A stretch of DNA of 64,000 bases, from positions 314,779 through 378,778 of the forward strand of contig CAJHNH020007701.1 of assembly GCA_905116865.2 (NCBI GenBank), in the 5' to 3' direction. The position numbers were made by a program, and so were the translations under genes. Source of the DNA: Candidula unifasciata. Its lineage: Eukaryota > Mollusca > Gastropoda > Stylommatophora > Geomitridae. Positions 21,946 through 34,857 of the stretch are shown here, one piece after another. The notes under the pieces are model-generated. The model had not been told where the DNA came from. It saw nothing but the letters and a program-made list of their open reading frames with translations, and searched no databases. Positions within the stretch are counted from its first letter, which is position 1; each line of letters opens with the position of its first letter.

Positions 21946-23007
21946 GTTAAGTAGATATATTTCTGACTTTTAATTTTTAGGAAATAGTTTCCCCAGATGT
22001 ACATTAACCGGGTCTTGATTTTGTAGATAATAATAAACATTTCTTTCTAAAAGTGTTTTTTGAGTTTATAAAAAAAATCTTTCAAAAGTAGTTTTCTATT
22101 TAAAACATTTTCAGGCATTTAAACTGTTAGTAATAGTTCCCCCTTTTAGAGATTTTAACCCTTCAGTCTGTCAGAACTCGGCACATTTTGCTTTAATTAT
22201 TATCACATTCTAGGAGGTTATAAAAAAGAGAATACTCAGCCCGCAGTTACCTAGGTCCCATGTCGTCTTCATTTTTACTTGTATTTTGATTTCTTAGCAG
22301 TATCTCATGTATATTTGCAACTATTATGTATGAGGAAAATATACCTAAATATTCATATTTGCTTGTGTGTTATTGCTACTGTAAATAATGACAGACCAAA
22401 AGGAAACCAGACTTTTAAATAGTGTTGCCTGTAAGTGTTTCATGGGGATAGCTACTACACGTTTACATATCAGCTTAATTTTTCTTTCATTTAATAGTAC
22501 AGTAGGGTGGTATAGTAGTTAATCATTTATGTACTTCCAGTACAATGAAGGCACATGCACGTGACATTTTTATAAACATTCGGTAATGAATCAAGTTCTG
22601 TTTCAAATAAGATGAAACTTTAATTGAACTTTTTAAATGCAACAGCAATCAGATGTAAACAGCTGTTTGAGTTGCACACAGTTTTACAGTCGGTAGCAGC
22701 ATTTATAATTGGCATGGACTTGCACAGCAGGCAGTCTCATTTATGGATAACCTTCCACATTTGCGGATGTCAGTCACATTGAGAAAGTGAGTTCTGCAGA
22801 TTATCCAGATTGGCAGCTTGAAACAATGGTTGTTCAGCAGCCGCTATACTCTCAAGTATTGGCCCCTGCATGGTTTTTCTTCTTCCATAAGTTGAAATCT
22901 GGCTCTAAAATGTTTTCTAATTTCAGACCATGGAGGGATCTTGGACATTTAATGTGAGGTATGCATGCTATTCCAGAAAAGACATTAAAATACTGGAAAA
23001 CATGCTG

Positions 23008-23250
23008 AGTACAGTTAGTTAAATGCGTGTCCTTTACAGGACTTTGCAGAACCAACCCCAGCATTTTTTTGGTGGCTTTTGTGGTTTTTCTAGGCAAATT
23101 TACGTCTAGTAGTTTGTCATTGCCTTCTGGATGGTCGGCTCTCGATACCACTGTCGAAACCAACGCATGGCCCGCAGCTAGGATCGAACCTGGCACCCCG
23201 AGATTACGAAGCGCGTTCACAAAGCCTAGCCCACAGAGGCCAACACTGAG
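23008..23250 (-). mobile_element. SINE-2, antisense, full length
   Basis: GCGTGTCCTTTACAGGACTT and CAACCCCAGCATTTTTTTGG (3' end), GGTCGGCTCTCGATACCAC, then GCTAGGATCGAACCTGGCAC (B box reversed) and CACAAAGCC (head). Confidence 0.85.
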
Positions 23251-25144
23251 CACAGTTGAAGAACAGTTTCAGAGGAGTCATGTCTAACAAAATTAAATTT
23301 ATGAGTAGAGCCGAAAAAGAATTAAAAAAAAAAGTCTGGTTTCTTTTTAGACTTGCCATCGTACAAGGCATAGACACTGTACTGTTGTAGTTATTGTCTA
23401 TAGGCATGAGTAGGCTTGGTATGGTAATTTGTGCGTGTGTTGCTAAAGTTGTTTCAGGCTGACATTTACTTGGTGGTAACAATTTTTTTTGGCCCTTGAT
23501 TTCTGTGTGCCCTTAAGGTTAGCCCAGAAAAAGATGATCTAGTGTTTCTGTTTGCACAGAATAATGCCTAGTTTTGACCTAATCCAGTTGGATCAGTTAG
23601 TATAGAATCACCGGGCATTTAGACTAACATGGTCTGAATTTGATAGGGTTTAATCCCCATGAAGCATTCTGTATACTGCAGTGTATTGAATGTGTTTTTT
23701 TACAGCATTTTGTAAACACACCTTTCAGTGTTATCATTCCGGAAGCTGATTTGTTTTTGTTTTTAAAGCATGTCACACTACCACGAGTTTACTTTTCTAA
23801 CCACTCATAAGCTTCTATTTAAAACAAGGCTATTCAGCTGGCAGCCCGTCTGTGAAATCTGTAAGTGGCCTGCGGACCATTAGCAGTTGAATTGAATTCT
23901 TTCTGTGCTGGGGCTCAAGCCTCAGGCCCATGACTATCCACATTTTCACTTTTGTGGCTCCTGAGTAAACTTAGTTCAATAGAACTTATGTAGAATATTT
24001 ATTTAGCAGTTTCCTCTTGTTTTCCATATCCATATTTTGTAATCATCTATTGTGGGTAACTTTAACCCCGTTTTGGATGTTGTCCAAAGTTGCAAGTACC
24101 TCGGGACTGGTAATGTTAAAAGTGAAGTCATGGGTTCTCATTTTTTGTTATGCCTAGATTTGAAAAGGTTAGGCCTGTTATTTACTAAACAGGGATCAGG
24201 AGGGAGAACTTCTTCTTCTTCTTCTCTGTTCGCAGGGAGGTGGTATTATGTCTGCAGATTTCCTTTTTGTAAACATCGTTCACATCAAGATTTACACTCC
24301 ACATATCTAAACTAAGGGGATGGCAAAATTATGTTAAGATCCTTGCTAAGTTTTACAGACATTCTTTTCATTTGCGAGTATTCTAACCATGTTTATTACA
24401 ACTTGTATCAATTAACAAACACCTGCTCACCTGAATATGGCAATGGAATGGTTGTTGCTACCCTTCCATATTTACATAAACCAATTATGGTAAGTTTTTT
24501 TTGGGGTGAAAACTCAATTATGACCTTTCTTTCCAGCTAAGGGTCGTCTTGATGATTTCTTCATAATTTTTCCTGCCTGGTCTGCCCCTTTCATGTTTCT
24601 ACTTTAAATGCTAGATGAATTTTGATTTGAATCTGTGGTTTTGGTTGGGTTTTTATTTTTGCTTGGCATACTTCTGATTTGAGTCTTAGCATCATGTACC
24701 TGGTATGCCACTAGCATGTAAAGTACCTTTACTAACACTACTGATTGCCACTTAAGGTAAGCCAGTTTAAAATAACTTTATTGCATGGTCACCACAAAAT
24801 AATTGTCAAAGCAGAATCAGACATTATGAATTTTGTTGATTTAATAATTTTTAGCTGATTCCATAAATGATTATTGTGAAGTGTGGGCAGACTTATTTAT
24901 AAAACTTGTGAAGTCAGCATAAACATTAAATTTAATGTTGTCTCCTTATTAGTAATACATAATTTATTGTATTCTAGGTTAAAGGGAAGTGTATGAACAG
25001 TGCAAATCTGCTCACAGTTTAGCAATTTTTCATATTTAGTTAGCATATATTTCAGAAATGTGTGTGTATAGAACAGAAATTTGAAAATACCAAATAAATT
25101 TCTCGCTTAATGCTTTTGATGAAATATTTTCACCACAGTGTGAT

Positions 25145-25345
25145 CTGTTAAAGTTAGTTGCATGTCCTTTACAGGACATTGCAAATGCACCCCAGCATTT
25201 GTTGGCTATTTTGTGGTTTTATAGACAGTTTTACTTTTTAATAGTTTGCCATAGCTTTCTCAATGGTAGCCTCCCTATACCTTTATAAAAGTCTACACAG
25301 AATGGTCTGCTGCCAAACGGAATCAATCTTGTATTTTGTAATTGC
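25145..25345 (-). mobile_element. SINE-2, antisense, diverged
   Basis: AGTTGCATGTCCTTTACAGG, ATTTGTTGGCTATTTTGTGG and AATAGTTTGCCATAGC match the 23.0-kb copy. The head is eroded. Confidence 0.7.
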
Positions 25346-25635
25346 AGACTGTGTTCGTAACCCAAATAATGTCCACAGATAAAACTGGCTGTTACCCAAA
25401 AATAACAATAAATGATGAAGACATTGAAAATGTCACAAACTTTGAATATCTAGGATCTATAATAAATAGCAATGGGGACTGTTTAACAGAAATTAGAAGG
25501 AGGATGGCCATAGCAATGCAAAGATTAAACAGCCTAAAAAGTCTATGGTTAAGCACCAGCAAGAAGATCAAAATTAGAATTTTGAGAGCATGCCTCTTTC
25601 TTGTAGCAACATACGGATGTGAGTTGTGGACTATT
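25340..25635 (+). mobile_element. LINE-C fragment, 5' segment (RT C-terminal part)
   Basis: Reads [36 protein letters not shown] and [11 protein letters not shown], the FEYLGS...YGCExWT region that follows the RT core in RTE/CR1-like LINEs. It is cut after ELWTI by the 25636-27983 insert and resumes at 27989. Confidence 0.8.
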
Positions 25636-27983
25636 TGTGACGTGACGCGTGGTTTAAATGTTTATGTTGTTGAGTAGGGATCTTCCTTTCAACACATTCT
25701 CTCCACTAGATAAACCGAACTAAAATCTGAGCTATGTTGCTCTCAGACAAAGTCCTGGATATCCAAGAAAACAGCCATATTGGCTCGTTAAGTATATTAA
25801 CATTAGCTGAACTTGGTACCCACAAGAGAAAGCAAGGAATTTTAGATGTCTAACTTACTAAATGAATTATTAGACAGGGCAAGTGATTCCTCCGTCATCT
25901 ACCTTCTCCCGGTGTTATTATTAATAATTAAAGAATTATTATATTCTTTGAGCCCCCACCAAATGGTATTCTATCCTAACAGTTTAATTAAACATGTAAG
26001 AACAGACATTTGGAATTTAACAAACTATGTAGTTTAAAACTTGACATACAGCTTTATTTACTACAATGAAATTACCAGTTTGTTGATTTACACAAACAGT
26101 GACTGGTTAATGAAAGTGATACGCTTCAGCGAGACAAACAGCTCGGGGTTTAGAGTGGTATGATAATGATGATAAAAGGTTAACATAAAGGGGTTAACTC
26201 AACTTATAAGCCTCTGACAGCCGTGAGGAACTGTCAAGCTTGTCCAACTCTTCCTTGCCTGTTGTCTGCCTGTTTCAGCTTATTCTCCACTTCCTCCCCA
26301 CCTCGTTCTCCACATCGTTCTCCACCTCGTTCTCCACCTCGTTCTCCACCTCGTTCCCAGCTGGCCGAGTCTAACACAGTGTAGTCTACTTCATGGACTG
26401 ATCGTCACATGGGCGCTGTAATCATGGAAACAAAACACATACGTGTAGTATCTTGACTTACACTAAGAATACATGTATCAATTAATACAACATATAATAA
26501 TAAGATATAGCCCATCACTCCTCCTCATATTCCACATCCTCTCCAGTCTAGTCTGAAGGTCTTTTGTCTTACATGGGCGTCACATATCCTGCCTTCCCTC
26601 AAATGCTATGTCATGATAGTTGACTTTCTAAGTCTGTTGTCCGTCTTCACTCAGACTTCGAATTGGCTGACATAGATTTGACATAAACATGTGGCGCAGG
26701 TTATGTGCTGAACCCGCAAACAATTTATATGTGCACGCTGTCCTGAATATTATCTTTCAGTGACCGTGAATTCTATACACCCCTCATCCTTCCCCTGGGG
26801 TTATAAATCCCCTGTTTAGTTGAACACATTAAGTGAGCACATGGTGGGCACACAAAACGTAACAGCATCCCTGCACATATTTGGGCATCATTTCCCACAG
26901 TCCCAACTCATATTTTGGCTGATCGTGAAAACAATATAATTACATTTCATTATAGCAAATGTCATTGTTCACATCTTATTTTATACACATGAAAACATAC
27001 AATGAAAAACATGTGACACAAACATACAAGAAATAGGAATAGTTTAGCAGTTCCCTAACTTGAGATACTGAATACTCACACAGAACTATTTCAAGCAGAA
27101 TGTGCAGACAAATTAGGAAAAGGTAGTATAGACTAAGCTTAACTCCCTAACCTAAGTATACAAGATTACAATTAATATTTTCTCTTACCTGGGAACTTTT
27201 CCATCTATCGCCAAACCAGAGTACGACAGTAAAATATACCTTTACGTCGACCTGTTTGTTTGCCGGCAGGCTGCGATTAATGACGGGAATTCCACAGGCT
27301 CGAAGTATAAGTATCAATCTATTGTCCAAATTAAACTCCTCCCTTTACTGGGTTCTGCCCAACCCTCAAGACGATGACTTAAGCCACGCCTCCGGAGTAC
27401 CCAACAGATCACATTAGCTAACAAGTGGCCTGTCAGTCAATTCTGGACTGACATCCCTAGAGCAAACATTCTTAAGTGCCCCAATCTAGTTTACACCGAA
27501 TCTAACTGGCCGGTGTGAAAGACGGTCAGTGAAGCCATTGTGTTTCCTACGTGACCAAGATCAAGATAAAACATCCCTAATTGCCAAACACCGGTTCTCC
27601 CCAGAATTACACTGACGTGTTAAACTTTAAACTTCTCGTCGCCTCTATGTCTACAGTCCGCTCAATTCGTGTTAGGTAATCTTTTATGACCTACGGTCCA
27701 GCTCAGGTGTGATGCTAAGTTCCCCGTTCGCTGGCCTCTACAGTCTGGTCAGGAGATAACATTCTGACACTGGCATGAGAATAGAATTCCTAGCTACAGT
27801 GTAAAGTTTTAGGTAATATTACCCAAGGTTGGGTCGCTTTGTCTGGACTAAGGACTGGAAACATTTAAATCAATACGGTTCAAAGTAACATTTGGTTCAA
27901 GGGCATAGTCTCTTGTCTCTCAATAACCAGAAGAACTTATTACAAGTACTAACTTCTGGAATCACTGAGATCGTATCGTGACA
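25636..27983. mobile_element. TG...CA insert, 2,348 bp, probable solo LTR
   Basis: Begins TGTGACG and ends GTGACA (5'-TGT...ACA-3', the usual LTR ends). It is flanked on both sides by CTATT (25631-25635 and 27984-27988), a 5-bp target duplication. It has no coding sequence I can recognise. It contains a short run of GTTCTCCACCTC-type 12-bp units at ~26286-26357. It interrupts a LINE in mid-codon sequence. I found no second copy of its own ends inside it, so it is not obviously LTR-internal-LTR. Confidence 0.65.
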
Positions 27984-27988
27984 CTATT

Positions 27989-28365
27989 ACCCAGAAAGAG
28001 AATAGGGGCTTTTGAGCTGAAATGCTATAGGAACATTCTTAGAATATCTTGGACAAAGAAGAAGAGAAATACTGACATCTTGAAAAATCTGAACATCAAT
28101 GAAGATTGGCAATAAACAGCATTCTGTCTCGGAAGCTGAAATATTTTGATTATATCAAGCGCCATAGAAAAAATAATAGCAGAAGGCATAGTACCAAAAA
28201 GAAGGGGCAGGGGCTGACCAACATGAAGATGGGCACAGGATATAAGTTACTCGTTGAGTATGAAGGTACATGAGGCGGGAGAGCTGGCGAGAGACTGAGT
28301 TTCTTTCAGGCAGACCATGATGAGAGCGACGTTCTGCAAAGGACCTGAGCCACAGTCAGTGTGAT
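27989..28365 (+). mobile_element. LINE-C fragment, 3' segment
   Basis: Continues the 25340-25635 fragment after removal of the insert. It reads TQKENR, then RNILRISWTKKKRNTDILKN, an IEKIIAEG-like stretch and a GRG-rich stretch, ending near CGTTCTGCAAAGGACCTGAG. Related copies are at 42835 (-), 44925 (+) and 59578 (-). Confidence 0.8.
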
Positions 28366-28604
28366 CTGATTGCTATACATGTGTATGTTTTAGTGAATCA
28401 ACTATAAACATTTGAAACAATCATAAAGCTGTGACTGAATTAATATTTTCTGAAATTTGTACTTATTTGGGAGATTTACAAAAAATGTGTTGATACTTTT
28501 AAAATGAAGAGGAAAAATCACAAACTTTGTCTTCTATCGCTCAAAGCACCGTGCTTGGAAAGAAAAACCATTAACTGACAAATAATAACATTAATTATCA
28601 TGGT

Positions 28605-28795
28605 ATGGGGCATTGCAGGTCGACCCAGCCTAAAATGGGTACCAAGATGTATGTCCGGGGAAAGTAAAGACAACCTGCGTGATGCTGACCACATTACCTA
28701 CGTAGTGCCGATGGTCTTTGAAAATATGGGTGTTCTTCTCATATGCCTGATGCGACTAAGGCGTACAAAGGGATCTTTACTTTTCCTTGTAACAT
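28605..28795 (+). mobile_element. SINE-1 body and tail
   Basis: GCAGGTCGACCCAGCCTAAA, GTGATGCTGACCACATTACC, TGCCGATGGTCTTTGAAAAT and a CTTTACTTTTCC tail. The tRNA-like head is absent. Confidence 0.75.
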
Positions 28796-28887
28796 TAATA
28801 TCACACATCTGTGCTGTGAGTAAATTACTCACAACTCAAAATATCAATCTCGTTATTATTAAATCGTACCTTTTTTTCTCAACAGTT

Positions 28888-29025
28888 ATAGTAAAAAGTA
28901 AAGGACGCTTTTCCACGCCTTCAGGTGTATAGAACTAGAGCTATATTTTATCGATCAAACGACACTTGGTGGGTGATGTGGTCAACATCACGCCGGCCAC
29001 CTTTACTTCCCACGACTGTGCAGTT
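28888..29025 (-). mobile_element. SINE-1 tail and body, antisense
   Basis: AAAAGTAAAGGACGCTTTTC, GGTGGGTGATGTGGTCAAC and CACCTTTACTTCCCACGAC. Confidence 0.75.
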
Positions 29026-29329
29026 AGTCATAGCAAAAGGAAATGGGAGTCACTATGATTGGTCTATAAACTGCTATGTCAAGTTGCAAAAACCTACAGC
29101 ATGGCTTTCATTAACTTGTTCAGTTCCTAAATATTGATAGGTTTCCATAATAAGGGCAAACAGCTGAACGTAAAAGTAATTAGTTAAAAAACCTCACGAC
29201 AGATAATAGATGTTGGGGTTGAATTGTGAGTTCTGAAGAGGTTATGTAATGTCCACAATAAACAGACTAACACTAGCTATAGGTACAGAATCATCACTGT
29301 TATGTAATTTTTATAGCTGTCAGGTGGAA

Positions 29330-29630
29330 AACTCCTAGAGTGGGTTCTAGGGTGGGGGCAGGGGTAGGGGAGGAAATGAATAGATCGACTGCCCCTTTCT
29401 GCGGCATGCCGTAAAAATCAACTAATTAGGTTTGTTTCCTTTAAAATCAGAATGAATCTGCCTGAGAGGTGTGGAACCAACAGTCTGCCTACAAGTGAGC
29501 CAAATCTGTGAAACAGATGTGCATGCAAAACTCAGGTTCTGGAACAAAACTAAAGTTCAGAAATAGATGAATCACCAGAACTTTCTGCCAGAGTTTACAG
29601 CTGATGAATGTGAAGAATAATAATAATTGA
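29330..29630 (+). mobile_element. A-element, full-length copy
   Basis: GAGTGGGTTCTAGGGTGGGG head, GAATAGATCGACTGCCCC, CAACAGTCTGCCTACAAGTG, GAACTTTCTGCCAGAGTTTA, then GAAGAATAATAATAAT tail. Confidence 0.75.
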
Positions 29631-30086
29631 AAATCACCTTAATTAATAAAAGTAAATTCATCAGAATTAAATATCAACTGGAACAGTCCATGAATTTAAA
29701 TGTTTAGAGGTATTTTACTTCTGTTGTAAAGAAATATGTAAAAATTGTCTGAGACATAGCATCAAAACTAATCAGAATCTAATACTAGACTTTTGGCAGA
29801 GTTATTTGGAGCCACTATGGTTCAGGGGCTAGACATTCGCCTGCAGATTTGCACATATGTTATAGCAGGTTATATTATTAATAAGCTTAGACTAGACATT
29901 TGTTAGATGATGAAGGTGATGGAAAATTTGAGAAATAAATGCTGGAACAAAATCTGTGAATGATAGCCTTTGAATGATCCTTTAAAATAGAAGAATGTTT
30001 TTAAGGCTGTTTTTTTTTAGAATCAGAAATAAAGTCAGTGAATGAGGATTGTGTTGCATGTGTACTTTACCAATATAGTAAAGGAT

Positions 30087-30303
<217 letters not shown>

Positions 30304-30418
30304 ACCATCGGAATTGGAACTCTCCGGTTTCTGTGGAAGATGGGGACTGAGCACTTTTGGGAGTGTCCTGAGTGCTGTGATATCGATTCTTATTCAACAT
30401 TCAACAACATTCAACATT
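30304..30418 (+). mobile_element. LINE-N extreme 3' end between two TTTC arrays
   Basis: ACCATCGGAATTGGAACTCT, then GAAGATGGGGACTGAGCAC, GAGTGTCCTGAGTGCTGTG and a tail of (CATTCAA)-like units. It matches the ends at 1296-1460 and 17476-17600. Confidence 0.8.
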
Positions 30419-30420
30419 TC

Positions 30421-30579
<159 letters not shown>

Positions 30580-31464
30580 CCTCCTCTTCTTTCTTTGTTT
30601 CATTATTTCTTTCTTTCCTTTTTTTTTCTTATATCCTCTCAGTTTCTTCTTTCGTTGACTTTCTTTGCTATTTTTAAAAAAATAAAACCTTTGAGTATGG
30701 AAACAGTATTCTAGACTAGTAATTCTCGGCCTCTGTTATTTAGTACAGTAAAATGCTATCCTATCCGTCACTAATGGGCTGTAGTGGGTTATATTGTGTC
30801 TGTTATTATTTTGGAAAATGGAATTTGATTTCTGTTTTTAAAATGTCTTTCATATTATTTGTACTATTAATATTGTGCTTGCATCTTCTACATAGGGACG
30901 AGCTATACTTCTCTGTTCCTTATTGTGTAAATAAGCAATCAAGTCTTGCTGTTATTGAACTCTACACATTCTGATTTGATTATTAGAATTTTACTTTAAG
31001 TGTATGGTCTTCTTTGAAGATGTATTTTGTTATTCTTTAGTGCTAAAGATTTTCATTTGTCTTCAAATTAATAACGTCAGCTCATTATACAAACTGACAC
31101 TCTACATTCCATGTTCCTTCAATTTTATCATTTGCTCTCTGAAAAAGAAATATTGAAAGCATTTCTTTGAAACTGTCACTAGTGGTGCAGATATCGCAGT
31201 TTTATTTGACATTGTAATTTGTCAGTAGCCATTGGACTTTCTTCACAGCATGTCATGTGCTGTTAACTGTATTTTTATGGTTGAGGCTTCCATTCATTTC
31301 CCTTGGAATTTCTTATTGCCATGAAAGCTCCTCTTGTATTCTTTTGTATTCTTATTTTAATTTATCTTTATGTACCTCATCTTTGATTACATTGCTACCT
31401 TAACAAGAATGTAATTGCATCACTTGAAGTGAGATTTTTTTAAGCAAAGTCAGGTCAGGTTATC

Positions 31465-31710
31465 ATTTTTCCTGTGGGTTCCAGGCCTCCATTTTAGGAA
31501 AGGAAAAAAAAAGACCCACTGCTTTGTAACAAGCATGTCGTAAAAATCGGCTAAGTAGGAAGCAACAGTCTACATACAAATTAGCCATGTTTGTAAAACA
31601 GATGTGCATGGAAAACTCACATTTTGGTATAGCCAAAGTCCCAAAATTGACCAACGACAGGAACTTTCTGCTGGAGTTCACAGTTGGCAAGCACTGAGGA
31701 GAAGAAGATA
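31465..31710 (+). mobile_element. A-element, central deletion
   Basis: CCTGTGGGTTCCAGGCCTCC head, AAAGACCCACTGCTTTG, AACAAGCATGTCGTAAAAAT, CAACAGTCTACATACAAATT, ending GAGGAGAAGAAGATATAA. Confidence 0.75.
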
Positions 31711-31805
31711 TAATTTTTTATATATAACAGGGGTTAAATGTGTTGAATGATAACACTTCTTTGTTTTGGACACACCGGCATTAAATTTACTTTAGTATTT
31801 TGAAA

Positions 31806-32075
31806 CATTGGGAAGCCTCCGTAGTGTAAGGGGTAGACACTCGCTGCAGATCCGAAGGTGGTGGGTTTATGTCCTGACAGAGCCAGACTTGAAAGAAACA
31901 ATTAACATTACCTCCCATTTTGATCCAGGCTTAAATGGGTTCCAACCAAAATCCTGTGAAGTAAAGGCGGCCGGCAGCATTGGAAGACAACATGACCAAC
32001 CAAATGTCGAGTGATCTATAAAAGAAAGGTTTAGCCCTGTATGTGCAGTATGTCTGGGCATGGGAAAGGGTCCTA
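31806..32075 (+). mobile_element. SINE-1, near full length
   Basis: Head GGGAAGCCTCCGTAGTG with GGGGTAGACACTCGCTGCAG (A box region), B-box-like GGTGGGTTTATGTCC, body CTTAAATGGGTTCCAACC, end GTCTGGGCATGGGAAAGGGT. Confidence 0.75.
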
Positions 32076-32315
32076 ATTTTCAAAAATTAGTTTTACTAAT
32101 TATCGATAATTTTCCACTAAATGTTTATATAGTTTTGTGAAACATACAATAATAACGTTTTTTAAAATGCAAACAACATAAATTGTATTCCTTATTAATG
32201 AAGCAGTATTGGCTTGTTCTAGTCTGTTTTTGTTTTTTTAACAATTATTATTTCTGCAGTAGTCATCTGATGTTATCCTTATAACTTAATAAATAAATAA
32301 CTGCTATAAATTAGT

Positions 32316-32571
32316 TTCGGGAGTCGCCGTGGCATAGCAGCTAGACGCTCGCATGCGGATCGTAAGGTTGTGGGTTCAGACTTTTTTCAAAAATTACCGT
32401 GACTTCCAGGTCTGCCCAGCCTTGAGTGGGTATCAGGTGCAGTCCCGGAAGTAAACTCGACCGGTGTGATGCTGATCACATCACCCATTTTGTGCCGAAT
32501 GGTCCATACAAATATAGGTCTTGCCCTATATGCCCTATACGCCTAAAAGTGTGGAAAAGGGACCTTTTCTT
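32316..32571 (+). mobile_element. SINE-1, full length with target duplication
   Basis: tRNA-like head GGGAGTCGCCGTGGCATAGC with B-box GTTGTGGGTTCAGAC, body GTCTGCCCAGCCTTGAGTGG, end AAAAGGGACCTTTTCTT. TATAAATTAGT occurs on both sides (32305-32315 and 32572-32582), an 11-bp target-site duplication. Confidence 0.9.
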
Positions 32572-32609
32572 TATAAATTAGTCTTAATTTGTTTGTAAGT
32601 TTACATTTC

Positions 32610-32745
32610 TCCCAGGTCAACCCGGCCCTAAATGAGTACCATGTAAAGTCCTGGGAAGTAAATGCAACTGATGTAATGTTGATCACATCACCTATAGATG
32701 AAACCCTATATGCCTCAAATGACTGAAGGCATAGTTTAGGTCCTT
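32610..32745 (+). mobile_element. SINE-1 body fragment
   Basis: CCCAGGTCAACCCGGCCCTA, GTCCTGGGAAGTAAATGC and GTTGATCACATCACC match the SINE-1 body. Confidence 0.7.
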
Positions 32746-32771
32746 AATTTCTGTAAGTTTACATTTTGTAT

Positions 32772-32995
32772 GGCCCGGCTCTCTAGCGTAGTTGGCTAAA
32801 TCGGATTGCGCGGTGACCGGGTGACGAACTCCTTGTGGTCGGGGTTCACTCCCGGGGGTAGGCAGAAAAGCCACATTTCTCCCAGATTTACAGTATTTGC
32901 AATGGAATCAAGACCGAAAGGTTGCGATATCCATAATACCGAGCCTAAGGGTTAACAACTCATGGCTTCTGGATACTAAAACCAACAAACATTTT
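32772..32995 (+). mobile_element. SINE-3, tRNA-derived
   Basis: GGCCCGGCTCTCTAGCG, A-box-like TAGTTGGCTAAATCGG and B-box-like GGGGTTCACTCCC, then a unique body ending ACTAAAACCAACAAACAT. Single copy in this window. Confidence 0.75.
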
Positions 32996-33706
32996 GTGTG
33001 GCTTTGTGGCTTAGAGATAAATCAAATCATTTCAGTGGTTTAGCAGTGGTTCATAAAAAAAAAAACACGTTCTTGTGGCTTTCAGATAAAGCAGTCAAAA
33101 TGACACAAATCTGACTCAAGGTTAAGCACATGAAATCTGCTGCAATTCTCTTTCTTTTGTTGTTCATGGGGTGATGGAGTGTCCTTGTGAGTTTATTTTT
33201 TTTCTGAAGATATTTGTGTTCACATCCTTTTGCTCTGAGGTATCTTGAGGGCATGGCAATGACTTTAGACCACTTTTGTTTGTTTTTCTGCAGCATGATA
33301 CCTTTTAGTCTTGTGTTTATTGTTTCTTACAGATTACATTATTTGATGAGTAAATGTTTTGTTAGTGAAATTTCAACATTACTTAATATTTAACTTAAAT
33401 TCCTAAGAAAATCAAGGGGGTGACTTAGAAATGAAATCAGTAGAGTTCAGTATAAGTTTTACAAAGCTGTTTTTACAGTTTGCTAAGAGAGGTGATTGCA
33501 TTAAATAAATGAAGCCAAAACAGTGAATTCTTTATAAGTACAAATTCAGCCACACTCAAAAGCAGCTGCCTGCTTTACTATTGCAACCGCAATGTCATAA
33601 TCATGTCTGTTTGTTTACAAAGTTCATGACACAGGTAAGAATTGTTGCGGCTTCAAGTCTTCTTAGCGTTCTGACATTAGACTACATGTGAAGAAATTAA
33701 AATACA

Positions 33707-34188
33707 GGCTATCCTCTAAATAACGGTAGTAAATTATCGAGGCGGAAAATATACCCTAACAGGGCCTCAATCACGTGTCAATGGCGCACTTCCATCGTCT
33801 TGAAATGTGCGCTTACGGCGACTTCCGCCACCGCCGAATTGCAAACTTTCGGCAAATTCCGCCACCGCCGAGAGTGTCCCCCATGCCGTGTGAGCGGCGT
33901 GGATTGGGGCTAAACTAGATGGCTAGGACTCATGAGCAGCAGCAGCTACCGCATCTCCTGCAGCTTCCTTCATTTTATTTGCTTGTGAGTCCTAGCCATC
34001 TAGTTTAGCCCCAATCCACGCTGCATGAGCAGCATGGGGAACACTCAGCGGTGGCGGAAATTGCCGGAAGTTTGCAATTCGGCGGTGGTGTTATAGTCGC
34101 CGGAAGTGCGCAGTTGACACTTGACTGAGGCCCTGTTAGGGTATATTTTCCGCCTCGATAATTTACGATCATTATTCGGAGGATAGCC
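33707..34188. mobile_element. Fold-back DNA element 1 (482 bp)
   Basis: Starts GGCTATCCTC and ends GAGGATAGCC. Both arms (~215 bp each) are near-perfect inverted repeats: GAGGCGGAAAATATACCCTA on the left returns as TAGGGTATATTTTCCGCCTC on the right, and GGGGCTAAACTAGATGGC at 33906 returns reversed near 34000. Flanks AAAATACA and AAAATGCA form an 8-bp duplication with one mismatch. It has no transposase, so it is non-autonomous. Confidence 0.9.
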
Positions 34189-34857
34189 AAAATGCATTAT
34201 ACTTGGATACAGTGTGTCAGAATTCAAAAATGGCCCACTCTGGCAGAGTGGTGGTCTTTATGACTGGTCATTTGGGCAGTATTTGTTAATTTTTGTTCTC
34301 GTTGATATTTATATTTTTTCTTTGCATTGCTTTTTCTGCTCCTACTGGAATATGCTCAGCAACTCGTTTCTCCAGGTGTCAATTAGTTCTGCCCACATAA
34401 AACGACTGGAGAAACTAGTTTCATTGTATTTTAGAGCTTTTCTTAATGTAACTTCTAGTTTTTGAGTATTTTGTAGCCGTCTTTGGGATATAGTTTTTTT
34501 GTTTGAAGGTTTTAATTAACAGTTTTGTTTTTAATAGAATGGCAGAGTTAGCAGTTTTTGTGATAAAAAAGTTTTTTTCTAGGTTTTATTTAGCAGTTTT
34601 TAATAGAATTACTTGTTTGAAGTATTTTTGTAGTTGTTGTTGTTTTGATTTTATGTGTGATAGAATTGCTTTTCTCAGAGTTTAAAAAAAAAACATTTTT
34701 GATAATAGAAGGATTTGTTTTCAAGAGGCTGTATCTAGTAGCTTTAATAATAGAATGACTTATTTCAAGATTTTATTTTGCAGTGTTTATGGTAAAACTG
34801 CTAATTTCAACACACACACACACCTCACTATATTCGGATGTATTCTCTTCATTTCAG

